Of a stretch of DNA of 55,599 nucleotides, positions 42,814 through 52,711 are shown one piece after another. The notes beneath the pieces are model-generated. The model saw nothing but the letters and a program-made list of their open reading frames with translations, ran no database searches and was not told the origin of the DNA. Positions within the stretch are counted from its first letter, which is position 1. Each line of letters opens with the position of its first letter. The position numbers and the translations under genes are program-made. The DNA is from Paenibacillus cellulosilyticus (GTDB lineage Bacteria > Bacillota > Bacilli > Paenibacillales > Paenibacillaceae), in contig NZ_QGTQ01000039.1 in NCBI RefSeq assembly GCF_003182255.1, forward strand, positions 1-55,599. Reading direction: 5' to 3'.

Positions 42814-45699
42814 ATGTATCAGTTAAGCGTGTATGATTTAACCTGCGAATATAGAACGAACCCGCTAGGTTTAGATGTTCTCAAACCAAGATTGAGCTGG
42901 AAGCTTCGGTCAGACCGCAATAACACGATGCAGCAAGCTTACCGCGTACAGGTCGCACTAGATAGCACGTTCCAGCATCTGCAATGGGATACGGGTGAGG
43001 TCCAATCCGAGCAATCGCTCCATGTCGAATATGAGGGCTGCAGCCTGGCGCAGCAGACTCGTTATTATTACCGGGTGAGGATTCACGATTCCTATGGAAT
43101 AAAATCCGAATGGAGCGAGACGTCCTGGTGGGAGACCGGGCTGCTTGGTCAGAACGATTGGAAGGGCCAATGGATAACACCTGCGGCACATGAGCTTGAT
43201 CCGAGCCTGGAATCGATCTTCCTCCTGCGTAGAAGCTTCTCTGTCCATAAGAAAATCGTATCCGCACGAGCGTATGCTTCTGCCCTTGGGCTGTATGAGT
43301 TATCTCTTAATGGCAATCGAGTTGGCGATGAACTGCTTACGCCTGGTTGGACGAGTTATTCGCATCGCATTCAATATCAGACCTATGATGTAACCGGGCA
43401 CCTGCAAGAAGGGACGAACGGAATAGGCTTTATGCTGGCTGACGGTTGGTACAAAGGCGGCATGGGAGACAACAAGTTTCGGTATGGTGATCGCCGTGCT
43501 GCATGGCTGCAGCTGTGGATCGCTTATGAGGATGGCACGGAGGATTGGATCGTTACCGATTCCAGCTGGCGGGCAGAGACCGGGCCGATCGTGTACAGCA
43601 ATATCTATCATGGAGAAAAGTACGACGCACGCGTAGAGCGCGAAGGCTGGAGCACAGGGACGTATGATGATCAGGCGTGGAAATCAATCGAAATTGTGAA
43701 AGGGCCAACGGATAAACTGATCGCGCAGGAGAATGAGCCCGTTCGAATGACGGAGGAAATTCAGCCTAGCGCCGTTATCCATACGCCAAATGGCGATACC
43801 GTACTGGATATGGGTCAAAATATGGTCGGCCGCATCCGGATGACGGTAACAGCGCCTGCGGGCACTCGCATCGTGTTGAAGCATGCCGAAGTACTCGATC
43901 GAGATGGCAATATTTACTTCGGCAATTTGAAGGAAGCCAAACAAGAGATCGAATACTTCGCCAAAGGGGATGGGGTTGAGGTATACGCCCCGAAGTTTAC
44001 ATTCCAGGGCTTCCGGTATGTAAGAGTAGAGGGATATCCGATGTCGGAAGATGGCCTTCCGATTAATAACTTCGTCGGCGAAGTATTGCATACCGACATG
44101 AAACGTACGGGCTTCTTTACTTGCTCGGATGCAAGGGTCAACAAGCTGCAGCAAAATATCGTATGGGGGCAGCGCGGCAACTTCATCGACGTTCCAACTG
44201 ATTGTCCACAGCGAAACGAGCGGCTGGGCTGGACGGCTGATGCTCAAGTGTTCGCGGCAACCGCTTTGTTCAATTATCAAGGCGGAGTGATGTTTACGAA
44301 GTATATGCGTGATCTGAAGGCGGAGCAGCAGCCGGATGGAGGCGTTCCGTTTGTTATCCCGAACGTAATGAATGGCCACTCCGCGGCAGGCTGGGGAGAT
44401 GCGGCTGTCATTATTCCATGGACGCTATACCAGTATTATGGGGACACGCGATTATTGGAAGAACAATATGCAAGCATGAAGGCATGGGTGGAGTATATCC
44501 GAGCACAAGGCGATAACGAGTATGCTTGGAATACGGGCTTCCAATTCGGGGATTGGCTGGCGCTCGACGCCAAAGAGAATAGTTATGTCGGGGCAACGCC
44601 ACGAGATCTCGTAGCGACAGCATATTATGCCTACTCTACGCGGTTGCTGCGCAATGCAGCTGCGATTCTTGGCAAACAAGAAGATGCTGAAGCGTATGGC
44701 AGACTGTTAGTGGATATAACCGCATATTTTCAAGGCGAGTTTGTCACGCCGTTTGGCCGTATGGCTTCACCTACGCAGACGGCCCATGTGCTGGCGCTTA
44801 TTTTTGATCTCGTCGAAGGTCCAATCCGCAAGCGTATTGCCCGAGACTTGAATGAGCTGATCGTCGAGAATGATTACCATCTCACGACGGGATTCGTCGG
44901 TACGCCTTACCTGTGCTTCGCGTTATCCAACAATGGCTATCACGAGACGGCTATTCGGCTGCTGCAGCAGGAGAGTTACCCGGGATGGCTGTACGCGATT
45001 ACCAAAGGCGCGACGACGATTTGGGAGCACTGGGACAGCATCAAGCCAGATGGCTCGTTCTGGGATGACAATATGAATTCCTTTAATCACTATGCTTACG
45101 GATCGATCGGCGATTGGCTCTACCGTAAAGTAGCTGGCCTTGATATGGATGAAACGGCACCGGCCTATAAGCGCATTCGTATTCGTCCAGCACTGGGCAT
45201 GAGAGGACTTCGCTTCGCAAGTGCATCCTTCGAATCGATGTACGGTGAAATACATTCGGGCTGGCGGATGTCTAACGGGCAGATTGAAATTGTCGTACGT
45301 ATACCAGTCAATACGCGAGCTGAAGTGCTGCTGCCTTCTGCATCGTCTGCTGATATTCGGGTGAATGGTCATGAATTGCACGGATTCGCAGATGTTACCC
45401 TTCTTGAGGATACGGAGAATGGTGTATTCGTATCGATCGGGTCGGGCGAATATAGGTTCACTTATACGAACGAACAGCTGTTCAAGGTTAATTTCTCAGA
45501 GAACAGCCTCATTCGTGAGCTGCTGGCTTATGAAGAAGACAAGCTGCTGCTGCTGAAGCATCTGCCCGAGATTGAACGGCCGCCGCTGAAATTTTATGTC
45601 CGGAATTTAAGCTTAAAAGGGCTTATGAAAGAGCAGGAAGGGATTACGCAGGAACGTGCGAATAGGCTGCTTCAAGAGCTGAATCGGTTTATCAACTAG
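42814..45699 (+). CDS. Alpha-L-rhamnosidase (GH78), second copy
   Basis: 961 residues, no signal peptide. It has the same domain order as the first copy: PLGLDVLKPRLSWKL, RYYYRVRIHDSYG, ALGLYELSLNGNRVG, GWYKGGMGDNKF, then the barrel with DCPQRNERLGWTAD (Asp463, Glu469) and Glu738 in TTIWEHW. The two proteins clearly share ancestry but differ throughout, so they are old duplicates, perhaps with different linkage preference. It ends with the same helical extension (IRELLAYEEDKLLLLKHLPE). AAGGGA is 9 bases before ATG 42814. Confidence 0.94.
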   Translation: MYQLSVYDLTCEYRTNPLGLDVLKPRLSWKLRSDRNNTMQQAYRVQVALDSTFQHLQWDTGEVQSEQSLHVEYEGCSLAQQTRYYYRVRIHDSYGIKSEWSETSWWETGLLGQNDWKGQWITPAAHELDPSLESIFLLRRSFSVHKKIVSARAYASALGLYELSLNGNRVGDELLTPGWTSYSHRIQYQTYDVTGHLQEGTNGIGFMLADGWYKGGMGDNKFRYGDRRAAWLQLWIAYEDGTEDWIVTDSSWRAETGPIVYSNIYHGEKYDARVEREGWSTGTYDDQAWKSIEIVKGPTDKLIAQENEPVRMTEEIQPSAVIHTPNGDTVLDMGQNMVGRIRMTVTAPAGTRIVLKHAEVLDRDGNIYFGNLKEAKQEIEYFAKGDGVEVYAPKFTFQGFRYVRVEGYPMSEDGLPINNFVGEVLHTDMKRTGFFTCSDARVNKLQQNIVWGQRGNFIDVPTDCPQRNERLGWTADAQVFAATALFNYQGGVMFTKYMRDLKAEQQPDGGVPFVIPNVMNGHSAAGWGDAAVIIPWTLYQYYGDTRLLEEQYASMKAWVEYIRAQGDNEYAWNTGFQFGDWLALDAKENSYVGATPRDLVATAYYAYSTRLLRNAAAILGKQEDAEAYGRLLVDITAYFQGEFVTPFGRMASPTQTAHVLALIFDLVEGPIRKRIARDLNELIVENDYHLTTGFVGTPYLCFALSNNGYHETAIRLLQQESYPGWLYAITKGATTIWEHWDSIKPDGSFWDDNMNSFNHYAYGSIGDWLYRKVAGLDMDETAPAYKRIRIRPALGMRGLRFASASFESMYGEIHSGWRMSNGQIEIVVRIPVNTRAEVLLPSASSADIRVNGHELHGFADVTLLEDTENGVFVSIGSGEYRFTYTNEQLFKVNFSENSLIRELLAYEEDKLLLLKHLPEIERPPLKFYVRNLSLKGLMKEQEGITQERANRLLQELNRFIN

Positions 45700-45830
45700 A
45701 GCGAATAACGCTCTCATGTTCTCTTCAATTGATTGTATAAGCTTCTACGACGGTATAACCATTCTGTTTTGTTGAGAAACTTTAACAGGAGCTTATTGAT
45801 TGCATCTGATATGATGATGCAAGGATATGG

Positions 45831-45862
45831 GCCGCCACTCCTCATGGCGGTCTTTTTTTTGA
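45831..45862 (+). terminator. Terminator after the second GH78
   Basis: GCCGCCA (45831-45837) pairs with TGGCGGT (45845-45851), then a run of T. A smaller hairpin GAGCG-AATAA-CGCTC lies just after the GH78 stop. Confidence 0.85.
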
Positions 45863-45878
45863 TTAGGGGGACGAATCG

Positions 45879-47636
45879 ATGATGAACTGGTTTCGATATC
45901 CTTGGATGGGGAGAAACTCGATCGGAATGAAGCTTGCGCTAGGCGGGTTGCTAATCATAGGACCGCTTATTTCGCTTCTGTACTACTACAACTTCTATGC
46001 GGCCAGTGTCGTGCATAACCAGGTGTCCATCTCTAATCGGAATATGATCTCGCTTTATATGCAGGAGATCGATACAGGATTGGATACGGTTGATCAATAC
46101 CTGATCGGATTGGCTGCTTCGAATTATAATGTGCAAATCCTGGATAAGCCCCGCTCGGAGGACGATTACGTACTGGCGAAGCTCTGGCTCAGCAACCAGC
46201 TATCGACGGACCTTCTGATGTACAAGACGATGGCCAATTCCATGTTCGTCTATTCGCCGGAAAGGCAAGAAATCGTGGATGCCATTGTTGGGGTCGATAC
46301 GGGCGAATACGATCGGGTAGCCGAATATATCAAGGGCGTGCTTTTCACGAATAAGGAAAAACTAAGCAGCAGTTGGTTTACTAAGACTATTGAAAGCGAC
46401 CATTATTTGTTTCGAGTCCTGCAATCAGGCGATGTTTGGGTAGGTGCATGGGTTAACTTAAGCACGCTGCAAAGTCCATTGGCTTATGTTGATCTGGGGG
46501 ATGATGGTGCATCGTTGTTCCTGGATGATCAGCAACGCCCGCTAACTGACATCCCATATTGGAATTCCCATCAGATTTCAATATCAGGCGGTGACCAGAA
46601 TGAAATTGCTGATGGGCAAAGCGACAACTATCTTGTTGTAAGCAAGCATTCGGTCAAAGGTGATTTCAGCCTCGCCGCTGTTATTCCGACTGCTACCGTC
46701 CTTCAGAACCTGCCTTACTTGAATCGGATCGTCATTCTGATCTCCATAGTAGGTGTTGTGCTTCTTCCATTGTTCTTCCTGTTTATACGCAAGGTCGTTC
46801 TAGTGCCACTTAATCGAATCGTAACAGCGATGAAGCGTATTGGTGACGGTAATGTTCATACACGTATTGACCCTATTCGAACCTCGGATGAATTCATAAT
46901 CGTCCATCAAGTGTTTAATCGAATGATGGAGCAAATCGAAGAGTTGAAAATCAATGTTTATGAAGAGCAATTGGACAAGCAGAAAGCGGAGCTTCAACAC
47001 TTACAACTCCAGATTAACCCGCATTTTTTCATGAATACGTTAAATTTGATCTACAGTCTGGCTCTGGATAAGGACTATGAGCTCATCAAAGAAATGACGA
47101 TGCGGCTCGTTCATTATTTCCGTTACATGTTCCGCAGCAATCTGACCTTTGTTCCATTAAGAGAAGAGATCGAGCATGTACGCAATTATATAGGGATTCA
47201 TGAGCTTCGCTATCAACAGAAACTCATTAGCCGGATTCATGCCGACGATCAACTCATGAAAATTCCTGTTCCACCGTTGATTATTCAGTCGTTTGTGGAG
47301 AATACGCTGAAGCATGGCTATCCTGACGGGGATACAGTACCTGTGATAGAGGTCAGCATCGAGCTTCTCGAGGAAGAGCATCATGCATGTTTAGCCATTA
47401 CGGTTAAAGACGAAGGGCGAGGATTCAGAAGTGATGTGCTTCAGCTCCTGAATGCCGGGGGACGCATTGTTGATGAACAGGGCGAGCATATCGGGGTCTG
47501 GAATATATGGCACCGTCTTCGTCTCCTATATGAGGGCAAAGCAGCTGTGACGTTTCGAAATGGCGAGCCCAACGGGGCAATCGTGCAGATCAGCCTTCCG
47601 TTATATGAAGAAACGAAAGGAGAGTTATCGGTATGA
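45879..47636 (+). CDS. Sensor histidine kinase, YesM type
   Basis: 585 residues. One helix at about 18-40, an extracellular sensor region to about 272, a second helix at about 275-298, a HAMP segment (VVLVPLNRIVTAMKRIGDG), then a HisKA_7TM-like (His_kinase) block QINPHFFMNTLNLIYSL with phospho-accepting His382 and an ATPase domain with IQSFVENTLKHG, KDEGRGF and GVWNIWHRLRL. It should sense an extracellular sugar and phosphorylate the next gene's product. AGGGGG precedes the ATG; the end overlaps that gene by 4 bases. Confidence 0.93.
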   Translation: MMNWFRYPWMGRNSIGMKLALGGLLIIGPLISLLYYYNFYAASVVHNQVSISNRNMISLYMQEIDTGLDTVDQYLIGLAASNYNVQILDKPRSEDDYVLAKLWLSNQLSTDLLMYKTMANSMFVYSPERQEIVDAIVGVDTGEYDRVAEYIKGVLFTNKEKLSSSWFTKTIESDHYLFRVLQSGDVWVGAWVNLSTLQSPLAYVDLGDDGASLFLDDQQRPLTDIPYWNSHQISISGGDQNEIADGQSDNYLVVSKHSVKGDFSLAAVIPTATVLQNLPYLNRIVILISIVGVVLLPLFFLFIRKVVLVPLNRIVTAMKRIGDGNVHTRIDPIRTSDEFIIVHQVFNRMMEQIEELKINVYEEQLDKQKAELQHLQLQINPHFFMNTLNLIYSLALDKDYELIKEMTMRLVHYFRYMFRSNLTFVPLREEIEHVRNYIGIHELRYQQKLISRIHADDQLMKIPVPPLIIQSFVENTLKHGYPDGDTVPVIEVSIELLEEEHHACLAITVKDEGRGFRSDVLQLLNAGGRIVDEQGEHIGVWNIWHRLRLLYEGKAAVTFRNGEPNGAIVQISLPLYEETKGELSV

Positions 47637-49228
47637 AGCAGCTATTGATCGTGGATGATGAGCCGCTAGCTATTAGAGGCATCGTCAATGCCGTGAACTG
47701 GGAGTCGATTGGCATTACGAATGTGTTAACCGCAGTAAACGCTGGACAAGCGAAGCAGCTATTCGGCGATCACGACATTGACATCATGCTTTGCGACATT
47801 GAGATGCCGCAGGAGAGCGGCATTGACCTGCTGGCATGGGTGAGGGAGCATTCCCCTGAGACGGCGTCGATTTTTCTCACTTGCCATGCCGATTTCTCGT
47901 TTGCGCAGAAGGCGATCCAGCTGGGCAGCTTGGATTATCTATTAAAACCAATCCCCCCGCAGGAGCTGGAAGCTGTAATACGGAAGGCGGTTAACCATAT
48001 AACGGCCGAGCATGCGATCAAGCTGCATAGCGAGTCTTGGGTGAAGCATCATCCGCTGTTCATCGAGCGATTTTGGTTGGATATTGTGAATCGCGCCATC
48101 CCGTCTAATCCAATATCTATCCAAGCGGCTGCTAGGGAACGGAACATTGAGCTTCCCATAGATATGAAGGTGATGCCGATTCTGATTCATGTAAGACGCT
48201 GGCATAAGTCATTAAGTCTTCGGGATGAGAAAATATTGGAGTATGCCCTTATGAATACGTTGCAGGAGATGGTTCAAGGCGTTGGCCGAAGCGCCGGGGT
48301 CGTTCCGGTTGAGCGTGGGAGGCTGCTCGCGATTCTTACTGAGCTTACGATGGATGCACCTGCAACGCTAAATCTAATGAAAACTTATATAGATAGCTGC
48401 CAGAAGTTCTTTTATTGCGATATTTCATGCTACATGAGCGAGGAGATCGTATCTTTACACGAGCTGCCTGAACAGAAGCGGCGCTTGGAGGAGCTGCAGC
48501 GAGATCACGTGACAAGCGATAATGAGGTGCTCCTGCTTCAGAGAAAAACTGCGGCCGTATCCTCGTCAATCGCTAGACCCAATATGAAGCGGTGGCGGAT
48601 TCATTTTGAAGAAGGTAATCGTCTCAAACTGCTTCAAGAGGTTAACGAACATCTTAACGCGCTTCGTTCCACACCAGGCGTGTCTTCCGAGGCGCTTCAT
48701 CAATTCGTGCAGGATACGCTGCAGATCGCCTATTCTGTCCTTTACGATAAAGGGATTCAAGCTCATCAGCTGTTTCAAGATCGCAGCTCACTCGAGCTGC
48801 TGGAGCGGGCAACAATATCATTGACGGATCTGAGGCTGTGGATGGAGCATCTTATTGACAAAGCGCTCGGATACGCTGCTGATCTAGAAGCGTCTGGAAC
48901 GATTGTCGACAAGGTCAAAGCTTTCATATCGAAGAACATGAAGGAGGATTTGAATCGGGAGAGCATCGCTGCATCCTTCTTCCTCCATCCTGATTATCTG
49001 AATCGTATATTTAAGAAAGAGATGAGTCTATCGATGACGGAATTTCTTCATCAAGAACGTATGAACGCTGCGATGGAGCTCTTGACGGAGACCGAACAGC
49101 CGATCACGGTCATTGCTTCGAATATCGGATACGCGAACTTATCCCATTTTGCAAGGAATTTCCGGAAGCATACGGGCTATAACCCAAATGAATATCGCCA
49201 GAAGTCCGTTAGGGAAAGCCAGACTTAG
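47633..49228 (+). CDS. Response regulator with AraC-type DNA-binding domain, YesN type
   Basis: 531 residues. The receiver domain has IVDDEP (8-11), phospho-accepting Asp55 in MLCDIEMP and Lys105 in YLLKP. A long middle linker follows, and the AraC double helix-turn-helix is at about 430-527 (NRESIAASFFLHPDYLNRIFKKEMS; VIASNIGYANLSHFARNFRKHTGYNPNEYRQ). It likely activates the glycoside-uptake operon. It overlaps the kinase gene (ATGA), the standard YesM-YesN arrangement. Confidence 0.94.
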   Translation: MKQLLIVDDEPLAIRGIVNAVNWESIGITNVLTAVNAGQAKQLFGDHDIDIMLCDIEMPQESGIDLLAWVREHSPETASIFLTCHADFSFAQKAIQLGSLDYLLKPIPPQELEAVIRKAVNHITAEHAIKLHSESWVKHHPLFIERFWLDIVNRAIPSNPISIQAAARERNIELPIDMKVMPILIHVRRWHKSLSLRDEKILEYALMNTLQEMVQGVGRSAGVVPVERGRLLAILTELTMDAPATLNLMKTYIDSCQKFFYCDISCYMSEEIVSLHELPEQKRRLEELQRDHVTSDNEVLLLQRKTAAVSSSIARPNMKRWRIHFEEGNRLKLLQEVNEHLNALRSTPGVSSEALHQFVQDTLQIAYSVLYDKGIQAHQLFQDRSSLELLERATISLTDLRLWMEHLIDKALGYAADLEASGTIVDKVKAFISKNMKEDLNRESIAASFFLHPDYLNRIFKKEMSLSMTEFLHQERMNAAMELLTETEQPITVIASNIGYANLSHFARNFRKHTGYNPNEYRQKSVRESQT

Positions 49229-49275
49229 GTCGAAATTAGGTTGTCAGCAAGTCGAGATTCGAGCAGTGGTGGTTA

Positions 49276-49289
49276 TGAAAACGCTGTAG
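49276..49289 (+). promoter_or_regulatory. Possible CcpA (cre)-like site before the solute-binding protein gene
   Basis: TGAAAACGCTGTAG keeps the TG, A and central CG of a cre box, but lacks the terminal CA. An imperfect inverted pair GTGGTTA (about 49268) / TTAACCAC (about 49303) surrounds it. Carbon catabolite control would fit a sugar operon; the match is weak. Confidence 0.25.
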
Positions 49290-49331
49290 ACTAAAAACAA
49301 GCTTAACCACTACAAGTCTTGGGGGTAACGT

Positions 49332-50834
49332 ATGAAACGCTTAAAGAAAGCATCATGTTATTCATTACTAGCAGCGATAGCCTTATTGACCGCATGTAGT
49401 TCGAATCAGACAGATAATACGAATACGTCCGGAAATTCTTCCAACGGTGACACAAGCTCCGCTGAAACGTATGAGGTTGTATTGGGATTCCCGATATTGA
49501 GCAACGTACCTAACGATCTGGCAGCCGTAGAGGCGGAGATAAGCAAAATTACGAAAGCGAAAATTAACGCTACAGTTAAATTTGCAGCTGTGCCGATTGG
49601 ACAATGGACACAGCAATCGAATCTCATGCTGACCGGCGGAGAAAAGCTGGATCTAATGCTGACAGATTTCGCTACTTACGGAGGCATGGTGGCGAGAAAG
49701 CAGCTTTTGCCGCTAGACGACTTGATTGAGAAATACGGTCAAGGTATCCAGGAATCATTAGGAGAAAAGCTGGAGTCGGCCCGTATTGATGGGAATATTT
49801 ATGCAACCCCTGTCAACCAACTGCCGTTAGGCGGCTCTGCCATTTATATGCGCAAAGATGTACTGGATAAAGCAGGTATTGAAGCAAGCTCCATTACGTC
49901 GACGGACGATCTGGACAAGCTGTTCCAAACCATTCATGAGAAAAATCCGGATTTGACTGTTATTGCGCCGACGCCTACAGGCACAATGCCAATGACCTCA
50001 CTCATTCAGAGTCTTGGTACGATTGATACGCTGACTGATGGGCTTGGCGTACTCGATACCTCGAACAGCAGCATGCAGGTCGTGGATCTGTATGAGACAG
50101 AAGCCTATGCTAATGCACTTAAAAAAATGAGAAGCTGGTACGAAGCAGGGTTCATTCCAAAGGATGCCGTCAATACCAAAGTAAACAACACGGATTTGCT
50201 CAAATCCGGAAAGGCATTCTCGTTATATGATTCCGATGGCCCAAGCAGAGAAAAAATCAGTTCCGCAAACGTAGGTATGGAAATGGTAAAGGTGTCGCTG
50301 CAGCAGCCTCTGTTAAGAACGCAAGATGTGTTGGGATTGGACTGGGCGATTCCTGCTAAGAACTCCAAAAATCCGGATAAAGCGTTGGAATTCCTGAATT
50401 TGATGTATACAGATAAAGATATCTTGAACTTAATTAACTTCGGGATCGAAGGCAAACATTATACCAAGAACAGCGATAATACTATCACGCGTGTTGCGAA
50501 CAGCGGTTATGAGCTGCATCAGTCATTCATGTTCGGCGATGTATCTCTTACGTATCTGGAAGCAGGAGAAGATGTCGGCACTCGCGATGCGGCAGCATTC
50601 CAAACGATAGCTTCACCTGCGCTAGGATTCACGCCTAATCTGGATGCGGTGAAGTCTGAGGTTGCTGCTGTGAAAAATGTGACAGCCCAATACGTTGCAG
50701 CGTTGGAGACTGGCAGCGTGGATCCGGATAAAGTTCTTCCGGTGTTCATCGACAAGCTGAAAGCAGCTGGTATGGATAAAATCGTCGCAGAGAAGCAAAA
50801 GCAGCTCGATGCTTGGCTTGCATCTAAAAAATAG
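49332..50834 (+). CDS. Solute-binding lipoprotein of the oligosaccharide ABC transporter
   Basis: 500 residues. The signal MKRLKKASCYSLLAAIALLT ends with the lipobox LLTAC, lipidated Cys22; a Ser/Thr/Asn-rich linker follows, then an extracellular sugar-binding fold of the LplA/YtcQ type (YEVVLGFPILSNVPNDLAAVEAEISKITK, IYATPVNQLPLGGSAIYMRKDVLDKAGI, NPDKALEFLNLMY) with a C-terminal DUF3502-like region. It captures the glycoside for the permeases at 36706 and 37685 although it is encoded last, after the regulators. GGGGG stands before the ATG. Confidence 0.93.
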   Translation: MKRLKKASCYSLLAAIALLTACSSNQTDNTNTSGNSSNGDTSSAETYEVVLGFPILSNVPNDLAAVEAEISKITKAKINATVKFAAVPIGQWTQQSNLMLTGGEKLDLMLTDFATYGGMVARKQLLPLDDLIEKYGQGIQESLGEKLESARIDGNIYATPVNQLPLGGSAIYMRKDVLDKAGIEASSITSTDDLDKLFQTIHEKNPDLTVIAPTPTGTMPMTSLIQSLGTIDTLTDGLGVLDTSNSSMQVVDLYETEAYANALKKMRSWYEAGFIPKDAVNTKVNNTDLLKSGKAFSLYDSDGPSREKISSANVGMEMVKVSLQQPLLRTQDVLGLDWAIPAKNSKNPDKALEFLNLMYTDKDILNLINFGIEGKHYTKNSDNTITRVANSGYELHQSFMFGDVSLTYLEAGEDVGTRDAAAFQTIASPALGFTPNLDAVKSEVAAVKNVTAQYVAALETGSVDPDKVLPVFIDKLKAAGMDKIVAEKQKQLDAWLASKK

Positions 50835-50889
50835 TCGATTGGAATAGTACGGTCGGTGACATTTCAAGATACAGCAAGCACAATCATGC

Positions 50890-50938
50890 AATGCCAACAA
50901 GCCCGCGCCGAATAAGGTGCGGGCTTGTTGGCATTTAC
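50890..50938 (+). terminator. Terminator of the glycoside-uptake cluster
   Basis: AATGCCAACAAGCCCGC (50890-50906) pairs perfectly over 17 bp with the copy at 50919-50935. Confidence 0.93.
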
Positions 50939-50988
50939 TTTTACTTAACTTCAACAGGTTCTTAAGGCTTCAGGAAAGTAATCGTCAA

Positions 50989-52053
50989 TCATAGAAGATC
51001 TTGATCTCGTTCCATGATATCTTTCACGTGGCTAGGCCATTTCGAGTTGGCCGGACAATATTTTTTCGCGACTTTCTCGATGGTCGTATAGCCTTTCTCT
51101 ATGTATTTGCTCGCGATCAGTTCTCCGAATTTGAGTACGCAATCGGCTTTCGTTTTGAAGCTGAGACCTTTGTTGTACGCGTCGCCGCTTGTAGCGTTGA
51201 GACCGAACAAATTGTTCTTTTTTCTTGCCAGCTTGCTGCTGCCGTTCCCGCTTTCCAGCTTCATGACCGCGATCGTAAAAAACGCATTGATGCCATACTC
51301 GTCTTCGATTTGTAGAATCGCTTCCTCCAAGCCTTGGTCTTCCAAATCTGTCCCTTTCAAAATAGTCGCGATATGCTCAGCGGTCAGGCCGGAGATTGAT
51401 TCGACTTTGGACGTCGGTTCGTTTACCTTTGTCTCGACCGATAGCGTCTTGACCTTGACTTCCTTAGCGGATAACGTCTTGACTTCCTTATCGGCCTTCT
51501 GCAGCGGAGCTGCTGTAATCTCTTCCGTCTTGATTGGCTTGGCGTACCCGCCATGCACGAATCCCCCGTCCTTTAATTGAAGCCAACCGTTCTCGGTCAC
51601 AGATGACACTTCTAGAACCGTCCCTTTTTCCACGACGTTAATGATATCGGATTTGTTGTGCGCGGATACCCGGACGTTAAGATAATCAGCCGTCGTTTCG
51701 TATGTAAGAACTACCGGCGGAGGTGTGATTTCTTGATTCGTTTTGGCTGCAGGAGCTTGCTCCGGTACTTTAATCTCTGGCTTATCTATTGGATTGGCTG
51801 CGGCGGGAGTCGCCTTCTCTAGAACAGGAGGAACTTGCGGAGGACTCAGCGGTAATTGAACGGCAGCGGACAGCGGCAGCGAGAACAACGGTTCGGATTG
51901 CGTCAATTGCTTCGTTTCTACAAGCGGAGTAGCGGCCTGCGGGGCGGCTATGGCGAAAGGATTCGAGAAGGCTCCAAAATATAAACCGACGGTAAACGCA
52001 ACGATAACGGTTATGGAATACGTAATTAGTGATTGACGATTTTCTTTTCGCAT
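50989..52053 (-). CDS. Membrane-anchored SH3-domain N-acetylglucosaminidase
   Basis: 354 residues. One N-terminal helix (about 10-32) as anchor, a Pro/Ala-rich linker, a bacterial SH3 domain (about 115-170: TADYLNVRVSAHNKSDIINVVEKG, WLQLKDGGFVHGGYAKPI), a charged linker, and a C-terminal glucosaminidase (GH73-like) domain with EYGINAFFTIAVMKLESGNG, whose Glu is the likely catalytic acid, and KKNNLFGLNA. It trims peptidoglycan glycan strands outside the cell. AGGAGTGG precedes the ATG on the minus strand. Confidence 0.88.
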   Translation of the reverse strand: MRKENRQSLITYSITVIVAFTVGLYFGAFSNPFAIAAPQAATPLVETKQLTQSEPLFSLPLSAAVQLPLSPPQVPPVLEKATPAAANPIDKPEIKVPEQAPAAKTNQEITPPPVVLTYETTADYLNVRVSAHNKSDIINVVEKGTVLEVSSVTENGWLQLKDGGFVHGGYAKPIKTEEITAAPLQKADKEVKTLSAKEVKVKTLSVETKVNEPTSKVESISGLTAEHIATILKGTDLEDQGLEEAILQIEDEYGINAFFTIAVMKLESGNGSSKLARKKNNLFGLNATSGDAYNKGLSFKTKADCVLKFGELIASKYIEKGYTTIEKVAKKYCPANSKWPSHVKDIMERDQDLL

Positions 52054-52266
52054 GAATATCCACTCCTATTTCGTAATGGGTATGATGCGGATCGTAATAA
52101 TTCAAATGATCCCAACGTTCAATTAGACAGGGAAAGGATGACATCATCACGACTGTATTTGTGAAACTTGAGCTAGACAAGTTAAACAGATTGTAACGAA
52201 TGACCGGCGAAAACCCTGTCAAACGATCGGAAACCCCCAGCTTGTAAATTTGTCGGATTCAAACAA

Positions 52267-52290
52267 AAAAACCGTACTTGGCACGGTTTT
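52267..52290. terminator. Short terminator-like hairpin
   Basis: AAAACCGT pairs with ACGGTTTT around a 7-base loop, with A and T runs on both sides. No gene ends next to it on either strand, so it may terminate a lost gene. Confidence 0.5.
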
Positions 52291-52344
52291 GAACGATTTT
52301 TATTGACTATGAGAAAATCTTAACTTGTTCGAGACGTAGAGGAG

Positions 52345-52571
52345 ATAGCTAACGAGGCGATCCTGGCCTCATCGATTGTGGCTAATGAAGCTAACGAACC
52401 AGGCAGATGCTATTTGGTCTGGATGGAGTGTTGTGCTGCTCCAACGAATCTGATTATCGCTATTGGCTGCCAAATGCTCGGATGTGGTTGTAAACTAATA
52501 AGTTGTCTGGGATTCGTAAGTGGATGGGAATCCGGTGGCATTTGTGTAATAAAGCTCTTTGGATTCGTTAG
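52345..52571. repeat. Array of CTAACGAATC-type motifs, about 50-bp spacing
   Basis: ATAGCTAACGA (52345), AGCTAACGAACC (52389), CCAACGAATC (52441) and the inverted GGATTCGTAAG (52509) and GGATTCGTTAG (52561) recur; 52391 to 52441 is 50 and 52511 to 52562 is 51. The layout copies the array at 26496-26758. An open frame at 52378-52593 has no RBS and runs through the repeats, so it is not called a gene. Confidence 0.55.
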
Positions 52572-52711
52572 AGTGCTAGGTTTTAGATGTTAATTTAGCT
52601 CTTATGAATGATCGACTCATTTATCCTAGAAATTACGTGGCAACGCTAGAAGATAAGCTCTTCGTATGATCATATAGAGTCTATTTGTGTTAAAGATTAA
52701 GTAAATCTATT

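Noticed and set aside
52378..52593. 71-residue plus-strand ORF
   Set aside because: No ribosome binding site, Cys/Gly-rich composition caused by the repeat array it runs through.
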